A stretch of 64,000 nt of DNA from UBA10906 sp049296695 (GTDB lineage: Bacteria; Pseudomonadota; Gammaproteobacteria; Methylococcales; Methylomonadaceae), in the NCBI GenBank assembly GCA_049296695.1, contig JBAQSX010000061.1, positions 1-64,000 of the forward strand, in the 5' to 3' direction. Of the stretch, positions 55,033-63,910 are shown in pieces. The position numbers and the translations under genes were made by a program. The notes beneath the pieces are model-generated. The model saw only the letters and a program-made list of their open reading frames with translations, made no database searches and was not told the origin of the DNA. Every line of letters starts with the position of its first letter. Position 1 is the first letter of the stretch.

Positions 55033-58000
55033 TTACTTCAATCCCTTATGCAAATCCTGCAAACAATTCACATCACCCGCATCTAATTCACCCAAAGCAT
55101 AACAAGCCGCTCTTGCCCCCGCCATTGTGGTGTAATAAGGTACACGATGTTGCAACGCTTCACGGCGCATGGTAAATGAATCCGAAATCGCTTTTGTGCC
55201 TTCGGTAGTATTAATGATTAATTGAATCTGGTCATTTTTAATCATATCCACTGTATTAGGACGACCTTCATTGACTTTATAAACTTCTTCGCAAGGAATA
55301 CCCGCTGATTTTAAATAACGCGCCGTGCCACCTGTTGCCACAATTTCATAATTCTTTGCCACTAACATTTGCGCCACTTCGGGTAATTTTATTTTATCCG
55401 CGTCACGAATACTAATTAATACTTTACCGCTAGTATTCAAATTAATTCCAGCAGCGCGTTGTGATTTAGCAAAAGCTTCACCAAAAGTTTTACCCACACC
55501 CATAACCTCACCAGTGGATTTCATTTCAGGGCCTAATAAAGAATCTACTCCGGGGAATTTCACAAAGGGGAACACCGCTTCTTTGACGGAAAAATAATCA
55601 GGAATCACTTCTTCAGTAATGCCTTGCTGGGTTAAGGTTTGCCCAACCATCACGCGAGCCGCAATTTTAGCGAGTGCGTAACCTGTGGCTTTAGAGACAA
55701 ACGGCGCGGTGCGTGAGGCTCTGGGATTGACTTCTAACACATAAATCTCATCACCTTGAATGGCAAATTGCGTATTCATCAAACCGCGAACGCCCAAAGC
55801 CTCTGCCATTTTGCCGACTTGTTCGCGCAAACGGTCTTGTAATTCGGGTTTTAAATCATAAGGCGGCAACGAACACGCCGAATCGCCCGAATGCACACCC
55901 GCTTGCTCGATGTGTTCCATCAAACCACCGATTAATACCCGTTCACCGTCATAAATCGCGTCTACGTCCATTTCCACCGCATCATCTAAGAAACGGTCAA
56001 GCAGCACAGGCGAATCATTCGACACGCTCACCGCTTCTTTCATGTAACGTTGCAAACCTTCTTCATTCACCACAATTTCCATTGCCCGACCGCCCAACAC
56101 ATAAGACGGACGCACTACTAAGGGATAACCCAAGTCACGCGCCGCATTAATGGCTTGCTCAACCGAACGCGCTGTAGCGTTAGGGGGTTGTTTTAATTGC
56201 AAACGTTCTAATAATTTTTGGAAACGTTCGCGGTCTTCTGCTAAGTCGATTGAATCAGGTGATGTGCCGATAATGGGAACGCCAGCCGCTTCTAAAGCGC
56301 GAGCCAATTTTAACGGCGTTTGTCCACCGTATTGAACAATTACACCTTTAGGTTTTTCTTTATAAACGATTTCTAAAACGTCTTCTAAAGTTAATGATTC
56401 AAAATATAATCTATCCGAAGTATCAAAATCGGTTGATACTGTTTCAGGATTACAATTAATCATAATGGTTTCATAACCATCTTCGCGCAACGCTAATGCC
56501 GCATGAACACAGCAATAATCAAATTCAATACCTTGTCCAATGCGATTAGGGCCGCCGCCTAAAATAATAATTTTTTCTTTGTCAGATACTCGCGCTTCAC
56601 ATTCCTCTTCATAAGTTGAATATAAATAAGCAGTATCAGAAGCAAATTCAGCCGCGCACGAATCTATACGTTTATATACAGGACGTATATTATTTTTATG
56701 GCGAATATTTCGCACTTCTATTTCAGAGGCATCTAATAATTGCGCTAAGCGTAAATCAGAAAAACCTTTGCGTTTTAATTGATACAATTCACCCGCTTTT
56801 AAAGTCGATAAGGTTTTTGTTTTTAAGGATTGCTCAATTAAAACTAAGTCTTCTAATTGCGCTAAAAACCACGGGTCTATTTTACATAAACCATGTATTT
56901 CTTCTAAAGATAAACCTTTACGAAACGCATCGGCAACATAACGCAATCTATCAGGGCCAGGGTGTCTTAATTCACGTTTAATTCTATCGTAAGCATCATT
57001 AGCATGAATATCAATAATTTCATTCAATCCACAAATACCAATTTCTAAACCGCGTAATGCCTTTTGCAATGATTCTTGGAAGGTGCGCCCAATTGCCATT
57101 ACCTCGCCCACGGATTTCATTTGCGTGGTTAATCTATCATCGGCTTGCGGGAATTTTTCAAAAGTAAAACGTGGTACTTTTACTACGACATAATCAATTG
57201 CAGGTTCAAATGAGGCTGGGGTTTTACCGCCTGTTATTTCATTTTTTAATTCGTCTAAGGTATAACCAACAGCGAGTTTTGCCGCGACTTTAGCAATAGG
57301 AAAACCCGTAGCTTTTGAAGCCAAAGCCGAAGAGCGTGATACTCTAGGATTCATTTCAATAATAATCATGCGACCATCAACAGGATTAATCGCCACCTGT
57401 ACATTTGAACCGCCAGTATCTACGCCTATTTCTCTTAATATCGCTAAAGAAACATTACGCAGGATTTGATATTCTTTATCAGTTAGTGTTTGCGCGGGCG
57501 CGACAGTTATTGAATCCCCAGTATGTACACCCATTGGGTCAAAGTTTTCAATTGAACAAACAATAATACAATTGTCTTTTGAATCTCGCACCACTTCCAT
57601 TTCATATTCTTTCCAACCCAATACCGATTCTTCAATTAATAATTCATTAGTGGGTGATAAATATAAACCGCGTTCGCAAATCTCCATAAATTCTTGCTTA
57701 TTATAAGCAATACCACCGCCACTACCGCCCATTGTAAATGAAGGTCTAATAACTGTGGGATAACCGACTTCTTTTTGCGCGAGCAACGCTTCTTCCATTG
57801 AATGCGCGGTTTTTGATTTAGCCACTTCATAACCAATTCGCGCCATTGCGTCATTAAATAATTGACGGTCTTCGGCTTTATTAATTGCCTCTTTAGTCGC
57901 GCCTATCATTTCAACATTATATTTAGCCAATACCCCGTGTTTATCTAAAGCCAAGGCGCAATTTAATGCGGTTTGTCCGCCCATTGTCGGTAATATCGCA

Positions 58001-58251
58001 TCGGGGCGTTCTTTGGCAATAATCTTTTCTACGGTTTGCCAATCAATTGGCTCAATATAAATCGCGTCCGCCATGTCGGGGTCGGTCATAATAGTGGCGG
58101 GATTAGAATTAACGAGGATGACTCGATAACCTTCTTCGCGTAGGGCTTTACAGGCTTGTGTGCCTGAATAATCAAATTCACACGCTTGCCCGATAACAAT
58201 AGGGCCTGCACCTAATAATAAAATGGATTTTATGTCTGTTCTTTTTGGCAT
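55033..58251 (-). CDS. carB: Carbamoyl-phosphate synthase large subunit
   Basis: CarB makes carbamoyl phosphate from bicarbonate, ATP and ammonia delivered by CarA, for pyrimidine and arginine synthesis. The 1072-residue length is full. Two ATP-grasp halves are visible (GAGPIVIGQACEFDYSGTQA at the N-terminus; GGGPNRIGQGIEFDYCCVHA near 555). The allosteric domain is at the C-terminus. The first residues MPKRTDIKSILLLGAGP are standard. Its normal partner carA is 4.1 kb upstream on the same strand, separated by a defence block. Confidence 0.98.
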   Translation of the reverse strand: MPKRTDIKSILLLGAGPIVIGQACEFDYSGTQACKALREEGYRVILVNSNPATIMTDPDMADAIYIEPIDWQTVEKIIAKERPDAILPTMGGQTALNCALALDKHGVLAKYNVEMIGATKEAINKAEDRQLFNDAMARIGYEVAKSKTAHSMEEALLAQKEVGYPTVIRPSFTMGGSGGGIAYNKQEFMEICERGLYLSPTNELLIEESVLGWKEYEMEVVRDSKDNCIIVCSIENFDPMGVHTGDSITVAPAQTLTDKEYQILRNVSLAILREIGVDTGGSNVQVAINPVDGRMIIIEMNPRVSRSSALASKATGFPIAKVAAKLAVGYTLDELKNEITGGKTPASFEPAIDYVVVKVPRFTFEKFPQADDRLTTQMKSVGEVMAIGRTFQESLQKALRGLEIGICGLNEIIDIHANDAYDRIKRELRHPGPDRLRYVADAFRKGLSLEEIHGLCKIDPWFLAQLEDLVLIEQSLKTKTLSTLKAGELYQLKRKGFSDLRLAQLLDASEIEVRNIRHKNNIRPVYKRIDSCAAEFASDTAYLYSTYEEECEARVSDKEKIIILGGGPNRIGQGIEFDYCCVHAALALREDGYETIMINCNPETVSTDFDTSDRLYFESLTLEDVLEIVYKEKPKGVIVQYGGQTPLKLARALEAAGVPIIGTSPDSIDLAEDRERFQKLLERLQLKQPPNATARSVEQAINAARDLGYPLVVRPSYVLGGRAMEIVVNEEGLQRYMKEAVSVSNDSPVLLDRFLDDAVEMDVDAIYDGERVLIGGLMEHIEQAGVHSGDSACSLPPYDLKPELQDRLREQVGKMAEALGVRGLMNTQFAIQGDEIYVLEVNPRASRTAPFVSKATGYALAKIAARVMVGQTLTQQGITEEVIPDYFSVKEAVFPFVKFPGVDSLLGPEMKSTGEVMGVGKTFGEAFAKSQRAAGINLNTSGKVLISIRDADKIKLPEVAQMLVAKNYEIVATGGTARYLKSAGIPCEEVYKVNEGRPNTVDMIKNDQIQLIINTTEGTKAISDSFTMRREALQHRVPYYTTMAGARAACYALGELDAGDVNCLQDLHKGLK

Positions 58252-58380
58252 GGTTTACCGCTTTGTTTTAAGTTAATTATAATGAGTTTGAGCGATTATT
58301 TTAAAATATCGCCGTGAATAGGATTAATAACTCTTTTTGGTAGTAGTAAAAATAGAGTGATTATTAATATAGATTAATTG

Positions 58381-58409
58381 GTAGAGACGTTGCAGTGCAA
58401 CGTCTGTAC
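58381..58409. repeat. GACGTTGCA palindrome, copy 2
   Basis: The arms gtagagacgttgca and tgcaacgtctgtac pair with few mismatches. It sits between the defence block and carB and matches the copy downstream of rph (39960-39978). Confidence 0.65.
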
Positions 58410-58458
58410 AATCGAAGTATTTTAAGAAATCACTCACTGTTTAGCACTACCATTCTTT

Positions 58459-58641
58459 TCAACTTTGATTAAAATCTGAATTATCAATCCCTTGTTCAAT
58501 AATTATATGATGGTAATCAAGGCTAGTATTGTGACTCGCTTCTTTTTCTGATACTAAGTAATGAATACCCAGTCTTTTAAATAACAATAATAACAGTTTT
58601 TCATCTTCGTTATTTTCAATATCTAAGGTTATTTGTAACAT
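58459..58641 (-). CDS. 60-residue peptide next to MNT/HEPN pair
   Basis: The product starts MLQITLDIENNEDEKLLLLL and has a predicted beta strand then helix. It matches the style of small antitoxin-like proteins that often accompany toxin genes, but I recognise no family. It begins one base after the HEPN stop, so it belongs to that operon. Confidence 0.5.
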   Translation of the reverse strand: MLQITLDIENNEDEKLLLLLFKRLGIHYLVSEKEASHNTSLDYHHIIIEQGIDNSDFNQS

Positions 58642-58642
58642 A

Positions 58643-59092
58643 TTAACCTCCCGTTGTATTTAATAAGTTATTACCATAAACTAAAGTATTCTGCACAATA
58701 ATAATTAATTCAGCCGTTAAAGTTTTAGCCTCAGCAAACAGAGCAATTAAATCCTCTTCAATATATTCGTGGACAATTTCGTTTCTTAAATCTTTTATGT
58801 TTCTAATTAAATCCATGCTAGTAAATAACTTTCTTTTATGTGCGTTATTGACCACATCAATTAATGTCCCTTGATGCTCAAATTCGCACGCATCAATAGT
58901 TCTAAACACTTTACGGATTAAAAAATCAATGGTTCTAGCAAAACGACTGCACAAGTTTTCATAATGATTAATACTCTCTATTGATAGCTCTTGGGTTAAA
59001 TCAACGTTATTGATTTGTGAGTAGGAATAATCTAACCAAAATAATTGTTTTTCTAAAAGGTCTAACTGGGTTTTTAATAAATCTAAGCTCAT
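58643..59092 (-). CDS. HEPN-type toxin (HepT-like)
   Basis: This 149-residue helical protein carries the HEPN RNase motif R-x4-H-x-Y in RNEIVHEY (about residues 103-110). Together with the upstream MNT gene (overlap ATGA) it forms a HepT/MntA-type toxin-antitoxin pair, in which the MNT protein adds AMP to the Tyr of this motif and silences the toxin. The motif is complete, so the toxin is probably active. Confidence 0.85.
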   Translation of the reverse strand: MSLDLLKTQLDLLEKQLFWLDYSYSQINNVDLTQELSIESINHYENLCSRFARTIDFLIRKVFRTIDACEFEHQGTLIDVVNNAHKRKLFTSMDLIRNIKDLRNEIVHEYIEEDLIALFAEAKTLTAELIIIVQNTLVYGNNLLNTTGG

Positions 59093-59373
59093 AATTCTAT
59101 AGCGGTAGGAAAAATTAATCTAACAAAAGGTGATTCCAGTTTTCCTGAGTCGATAATTATATCTATTTTCTGTTCACCAAAGGTTTCATAAAACTGCCAT
59201 TTTATCGTTCGCAGGTGTTGTTTGCTTAATTGCTCAGAGAGGATTAATAAATCTATATCGCCACCTGTTTTGGTATCATCGGTGCGACTGCCAAATAAAA
59301 ATAGACGGGCGTTTTTATCTAATTGTTGCGTAGTGGTTTTTAATAGATTTATTTGTGCTGGGCTGAGGCGCAT
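59089..59373 (-). CDS. MNT-type nucleotidyltransferase antitoxin (MntA-like)
   Basis: This 94-residue minimal nucleotidyltransferase has the site FLFGSRTDDTKTGGDIDLLI (Gly-Ser and two Asp) and a third acidic patch KIDIIID. It overlaps the HEPN gene by 4 bp. Family knowledge says it protects by AMPylating the toxin; no direct evidence is in the sequence beyond the paired motifs. Confidence 0.88.
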   Translation of the reverse strand: MRLSPAQINLLKTTTQQLDKNARLFLFGSRTDDTKTGGDIDLLILSEQLSKQHLRTIKWQFYETFGEQKIDIIIDSGKLESPFVRLIFPTAIEL

Positions 59374-59395
59374 AACTTAAGTTGATGCTTTTTAT

Positions 59396-60322
59396 TTAGT
59401 TAATAAGTATAGAATTCAAATATTCTATTAAACAATCAGGAGTCTCAGCATAACCTGAAAAAAGTTCTATTGCTTGCTCATTGCTTAATTTAGAACTAAA
59501 AGAAAACTTTATTTTCTCTTTGAAATATTTTTTTTGATTATTTGAGTCTTGCAAAATCAAGTCAATTATAGTAACTACAAACCACATTTCATATTTTCCT
59601 CTAAATATTTTTCGACATTCACAATTAGAGAACTCAATAATTTTTTTATTTAAATTATCTTGTGAAACTTCAAGTGCAGTAGGGAAGTTTTGCTGTATTG
59701 TTTCAAGTGTATAATTTTTAGAGATAGATTCTAAAGTAAACGTTATAAAGTTTCTTGTTTCTCTATCACCGCCTAATTTATCGCTCAAATTAACACCTGT
59801 TTCTTTTTTTTCTATATTTTTAATATCAATTAGACTAGCATACCAAGCATTAAATAAAAATATCGCTTGATGAAATTCATTCTGTCTTTGAGTATAAAGA
59901 TTTAAACACATTTGATAAGCTTCACTAACTTCTGATAATCCTAAAGAGTTTTTTATAATTTCTCTGAAAACATTTACAGATGTATAAAAATTTTCAATCG
60001 AATAATAAGGAGTTTCAAAAATATCTGGATTTATTAAAGGTTTATCAAAGTCTCTATCTATAAAAAAAGCTTTTTTATACTTTTTATATTCTGTATGAAT
60101 TGATATTAAACGGTAAACAGTTAATACTTTATCTTTACCACCACATTTTATTGGATAGTAGTTTTCTGTAAACCGCTTTATCCTTGGAGAATAATAAGGA
60201 CTATCTTTTCCCTCAAAAAAACAAAATAAACCTGTTTTATTTTGATTTATATGAAGCATAAATTCTTGATAAGCAACTTGAGGTTTATCTCGACCTTTTC
60301 TCAGTTCTTCTAAATAAGTCAT
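59396..60322 (-). CDS. ariB: DUF4435 TOPRIM-like protein (AriB-like, PARIS system)
   Basis: The 308 residues have a TOPRIM-like acidic site: FFEGKDSPYY (Glu37, Asp40) and KAFFIDRDFD (Asp89, Asp91), followed by YYSIENFY (Glu110). DUF4435 proteins of this type are the effector AriB of the PARIS anti-phage system. AriB is released by AriA when phage anti-restriction proteins appear, and it then cuts host tRNA. The ATPase gene ends 2 bp before this one. The partner order (A then B) and sizes match. The call is by motif and context, not by alignment. Confidence 0.7.
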   Translation of the reverse strand: MTYLEELRKGRDKPQVAYQEFMLHINQNKTGLFCFFEGKDSPYYSPRIKRFTENYYPIKCGGKDKVLTVYRLISIHTEYKKYKKAFFIDRDFDKPLINPDIFETPYYSIENFYTSVNVFREIIKNSLGLSEVSEAYQMCLNLYTQRQNEFHQAIFLFNAWYASLIDIKNIEKKETGVNLSDKLGGDRETRNFITFTLESISKNYTLETIQQNFPTALEVSQDNLNKKIIEFSNCECRKIFRGKYEMWFVVTIIDLILQDSNNQKKYFKEKIKFSFSSKLSNEQAIELFSGYAETPDCLIEYLNSILIN

Positions 60323-60324
60323 TA

Positions 60325-61671
60325 TTAAACAATAATATTTTTTGATAATGTAATATATTGATCTAAACCAATAGCATATTCATCCAATTCGTTTTCAAAA
60401 ATAAAAGGAGAGTGTGTAACTGCTAACAAAAAGTCGCATTTTTTAGATTTAAGCACATCTGGAAGTAATTGTTTTTGCCATATCATGCTTAAAGATAACT
60501 CTGGCTCATCAAATAAGACTATGAACCGTTCTTCTTTAGAAAGATAAACTTTAGAAAACATTGAAACTATTTGTTTTTCACCTGATGAAAGATACTTCAA
60601 TAAGATTTCGTCATTCGTCAAGCTTGATTTAATAAAAATTTTTATTGCGCTTTCATCATAAAATACTTTCTTCCCTATTAAATAATTATTACAAACATCC
60701 TTAAATGTTTTTATTGAATTATCAAGTTCTTTTTGTTTTTCATAAATTTCGATTAATTTCTTCAAAAAATATAATGAATAAGGATTCGTTATTTTTTTAT
60801 TCATAACGATATTTCTTATATTATCTTTATCTGCTTTAGGGAGTTGATTACCGACTCTTGCCAATATAATATCAATACCATTCTCATCAATTTTATCTAA
60901 ACAACTATTGTCATTTCCTTCAAAGCCATTAACTAACTGGCTCATAAATTCTGATGTAATTTTTGAAAAGCCTTCTTTCAATAATTGGTCAATTTCATGT
61001 TCAATGCTTCTAAATCTTTTAGACACATCATCCATGCCAAAATGAATAACAGTATCTTCTTCATCCAATAAGTTATCTTCATCGTAACCAAGATTATGTA
61101 AATCTTCTTCTACACGTCTAAAAGTTGGAAAATAAAGCACCTTTAAATCTTTAATTTCAGATCTAATTTTTTTTCTACAAGTATCTAAAACTTTACCTAA
61201 ACTTCCTTCTTTATTAAGCATTTCGAGTTCCTCAAGTACCCGAAAAACATGGTGCGTAGGATATTTTCTTATTTTTGAACCTAAGAGCTTTTCATCCAGT
61301 CGCCGCCAATCACCTTTGCTCTTAATAAACTCATTTCTAAGTAATTCAAAGCGAGAAAATCCAATATCATTTATCAGCTCTTCTAAAATGGGGTGTTTGT
61401 ATAGCCTTTTAATCAATTCGTCTATATTATTTTTGTGTATTTCAATAGAATTTCCTTTTGAAAAAGTCAATTGAACTCTATTAAAGTTAAATTCACTTAA
61501 TCGGGGGAAATTTTGAGTTAATATATAATAAAAAATATTCAGAACTTGTGTTTTTCCAAGTCCATTTTCACCAATCAAAATTTTAATATTTTCGTTAAAA
61601 AGAATATGTACATCATGTGTACCAAAAAGACCATACACTGAAAAAGATTTAATTGGACTTAGAGTATTCAT
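60325..61671 (-). CDS. ariA: ABC-type AAA ATPase (AriA-like, PARIS system)
   Basis: I start at ATG 61671; a TTG four codons upstream is the alternative. The 448 residues have SMC/OLD-like ATPase motifs: Walker A LIGENGLGKTQ (about 34-41), signature YLSSGEKQIVSMF, Walker B FIVLFDEPELSLS and an H-loop AVTHSPF. A long helical insertion (about 90-330) lies between them, as in AriA/AAA_15 sensors. It pairs with the DUF4435 gene. Related OLD, Gabija or retron-type ATPases are the alternatives, but DUF4435 as partner favours PARIS. Confidence 0.72.
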   Translation of the reverse strand: MNTLSPIKSFSVYGLFGTHDVHILFNENIKILIGENGLGKTQVLNIFYYILTQNFPRLSEFNFNRVQLTFSKGNSIEIHKNNIDELIKRLYKHPILEELINDIGFSRFELLRNEFIKSKGDWRRLDEKLLGSKIRKYPTHHVFRVLEELEMLNKEGSLGKVLDTCRKKIRSEIKDLKVLYFPTFRRVEEDLHNLGYDEDNLLDEEDTVIHFGMDDVSKRFRSIEHEIDQLLKEGFSKITSEFMSQLVNGFEGNDNSCLDKIDENGIDIILARVGNQLPKADKDNIRNIVMNKKITNPYSLYFLKKLIEIYEKQKELDNSIKTFKDVCNNYLIGKKVFYDESAIKIFIKSSLTNDEILLKYLSSGEKQIVSMFSKVYLSKEERFIVLFDEPELSLSMIWQKQLLPDVLKSKKCDFLLAVTHSPFIFENELDEYAIGLDQYITLSKNIIV

Positions 61672-61750
61672 GTTTATTCTCAATTTATCTTATAAAAAAT
61701 TTTACAGGTGTTAGCTAAGCAATTTATTGCTAACTTCGATTTTCAATTTG

Positions 61751-62317
61751 TCAAAACCTAACATCTTCATAAATATCACCCAACTTCAAAACCGTTTGAT
61801 AATTCTCACAACGAATCAACAATTCTTCATTGTCTTCTAATAAAGCCGTTTGCCATTCATTATGGTTATCACGCACATAATACTCACAACGTTTTTTATT
61901 AGCATCAATGAGTAAATAATAACGCAAACTAGGCAGACTTAAATAAGCCAGTAACTTTTCTCTACGGTCTATTTTTGCGGTGCTATTGGATAATACTTCG
62001 GTAATTAAACAAGGTTTTTCTTTATAGTATTCTTGGTTGTCTTCAGTATCACAAACTAATAACACATCAGGATAATAATAAGCATTATGCTGGGCGATTT
62101 TGAGTTTCATATCACTCATAAACACGCCGCATTGCCCACCCCGCGCAGATGAGCGTAATTGAAAAAAGATATTACCTGCAATGCGATTATGCCGCTCACT
62201 CGAGCCTGCCATTGCATAAATATAACCGTCTTTATATTCATGCCGAATGGTAGCGGTTAATTCAAAATCTAAATAATCTTGCTCGGTTAAATAAGGGATT
62301 TTTTGCAAGGCGGTCAT
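61751..62317 (-). CDS. Uma2-family (DUF820) endonuclease-like protein
   Basis: I use ATG 62317 (MTALQKIPYLTEQDYL), preceded by gagg; a TTG seven codons upstream also reads in frame. The product of about 188 residues has the PD-(D/E)XK-like core YYPDVLLVCD and LITEVLSNSTAKIDRREKL. Uma2 proteins are very abundant in cyanobacteria and large sulfur bacteria; their function is unclear. It is the first gene of the block inserted after carA. Confidence 0.88.
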   Translation of the reverse strand: MTALQKIPYLTEQDYLDFELTATIRHEYKDGYIYAMAGSSERHNRIAGNIFFQLRSSARGGQCGVFMSDMKLKIAQHNAYYYPDVLLVCDTEDNQEYYKEKPCLITEVLSNSTAKIDRREKLLAYLSLPSLRYYLLIDANKKRCEYYVRDNHNEWQTALLEDNEELLIRCENYQTVLKLGDIYEDVRF

Positions 62318-62384
62318 AGTATTAACCTCATTTAGCAATGAATCAGATTATTAAACCTAATTCATTGCTTATTTAAAACGTGAG

Positions 62385-63509
62385 TTACCCAGCGTTATCC
62401 ATCATTTCAATAAACTTATCGAATAAACTTTCCACATCATGCGGCCCGGGGCTGGCTTCGGGGTGTCCTTGGAAACTAAACGCAGGGCAGTCGGTGCGTG
62501 CGATGCCTTGCAAACTGCCATCAAATAAAGAGTGATGCGTGGCAATTAAATTAGCAGGTAAGCTGGTTTCATCAACGGCAAAACCATGATTCTGACTGCT
62601 AATCATCACCCGACCTGTGGCTTTTTCCTGCACAGGGTGGTTTGCGCCGTGATGACCGAATTTCATTTTTTCCGTTTTCGCGCCGCTGGCTAAGGCTAAT
62701 AATTGATGCCCTAAACAAATGCCAAACACAGGCAACTGGGTTGCTAAAATGGTTTTAATGGCTTCAATGGCGTAAGTGCAAGGCTCAGGGTCGCCCGGGC
62801 CGTTAGATAAAAATACGCCATCGGGGTTCAGGGCAAGCACTTCGCTGGCGGGGGTTTTGGCGGGAACAACGGTGACTTTGCAACCGCGATTAGCCAGTAA
62901 CCGTAAGATATTGCGTTTCACGCCAAAGTCATAAGCGACAACGTGTTTCGTTAAGTTGGGCGCAGTCTTGTGTCCATCGCGTAAATGCCAGATGTTTTCT
63001 GTCCAAGTGTAGCTTTCGCTGGTGGTGACTTCTTTGGCTAAATCCAAACCTTTTAAACCTGCAAAACCTGCAATCGCGCTAGTCGCCGTTGCCACGTCTA
63101 GGTTTTCCCCCGCAATAATACAACCGCGTTGCGCGCCTTTATCACGCAGGATACGCGTTAATTTGCGCGTGTCGATTTCAGCGATAGCGACTACGTTGTT
63201 ATCAATCAAATACTGTTGCAAAGTTTTTTCACTGCGCCAATTGCTTGCCAGCAAAGGCAAGTCCCGAATCACTAAACCACCGACAAACACGCCGCGTGAC
63301 TCGTCGTCTTCGCTGTTTGTGCCGGTGTTGCCAATGTGCGGATAGGTTAAGGTGACTATTTGCTGGGCGTAAGAGGGGTCGCTGAGAATTTCTTGATAAC
63401 CGCTCATAGCGGTGTTAAACACCACTTCGCCCACGCTACAACCGTCTATACCTATGGAAACACCGTTAAATACTGTGCCGTCTTCTAATACTAATAATGC
63501 TGAAATCAT
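62385..63509 (-). CDS. carA: Carbamoyl-phosphate synthase small subunit
   Basis: CarA hydrolyses glutamine and channels ammonia to CarB. The 374-residue length is normal. The N-terminal part has NTAMSGYQEILSDPSYAQQIV. The class-I glutaminase has the nucleophile Cys in FGICLGHQLLAL and the His-Glu pair in FQGHPEASPGPHD. The gene is first in the cluster, with a leader hairpin upstream (63535-63564). Confidence 0.97.
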   Translation of the reverse strand: MISALLVLEDGTVFNGVSIGIDGCSVGEVVFNTAMSGYQEILSDPSYAQQIVTLTYPHIGNTGTNSEDDESRGVFVGGLVIRDLPLLASNWRSEKTLQQYLIDNNVVAIAEIDTRKLTRILRDKGAQRGCIIAGENLDVATATSAIAGFAGLKGLDLAKEVTTSESYTWTENIWHLRDGHKTAPNLTKHVVAYDFGVKRNILRLLANRGCKVTVVPAKTPASEVLALNPDGVFLSNGPGDPEPCTYAIEAIKTILATQLPVFGICLGHQLLALASGAKTEKMKFGHHGANHPVQEKATGRVMISSQNHGFAVDETSLPANLIATHHSLFDGSLQGIARTDCPAFSFQGHPEASPGPHDVESLFDKFIEMMDNAG

Positions 63510-63530
63510 TAAACCCCGTCCTTATACATG

Positions 63531-63564
63531 AAAAACGGGATACACCCTCTTGAGCGCATCCCGT
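63531..63564 (-). promoter_or_regulatory. Terminator-like hairpin in the carA leader (possible attenuator)
   Basis: On the minus strand the arms acgggat and atcccgt are followed by five T, about 22 bp before the carA start. Placed in the leader, it could be an attenuator responsive to pyrimidines, or the terminator of an upstream gene. Confidence 0.5.
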
Positions 63565-63748
63565 CATAGAATTATCAATGTGTGCAATTTTACGAGATTA
63601 TAAGGCTTTGGTCATTAACATTTTGCCGTTGTGTGATAAGCGGTGTGTGTTGTTAGTGTGATAACTGATATTAAGCTGTTTTAAAAATCCCTGTCCCTTT
63701 TGCTAAAAGGTGAATTTTAAAACTGCCTCACTTCATTTAAACAATTCA

Positions 63749-63837
63749 ATTGTCTGAATCAGGATTTTCAATATTAAAGGATTAACTCGATAAAAACCTA
63801 TCCTGTAGTCTTATAATCCTGTAAATCCTGATTCAGA
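63749..63837. repeat. GAATCAGG repeat copy 5
   Basis: It begins attgtctgaatcaggattt and ends aaatcctgattcaga, with inner aatcctg words. It lies upstream of carA. Confidence 0.75.
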
Positions 63838-63910
63838 AAAAGTTAATTAAAGTTTGCAAGTTTTTAAAACCAGCAAGGTCTATTAGACTTGTTGCGATAT
63901 TAAAAAACAA

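Larger units (their letters stand above)
63510..63910. other. Upstream region of carA with repeat
   Basis: About 400 bp without a gene. It holds the leader hairpin and the repeat at 63749-63837, both listed separately, and must include the car promoter. Confidence 0.5.

Noticed and set aside
59396..61671. Gabija or retron-type assignment for the ATPase/TOPRIM pair
   Set aside because: The TOPRIM partner is a separate DUF4435 protein, not a UvrD helicase or reverse transcriptase; PARIS fits better.
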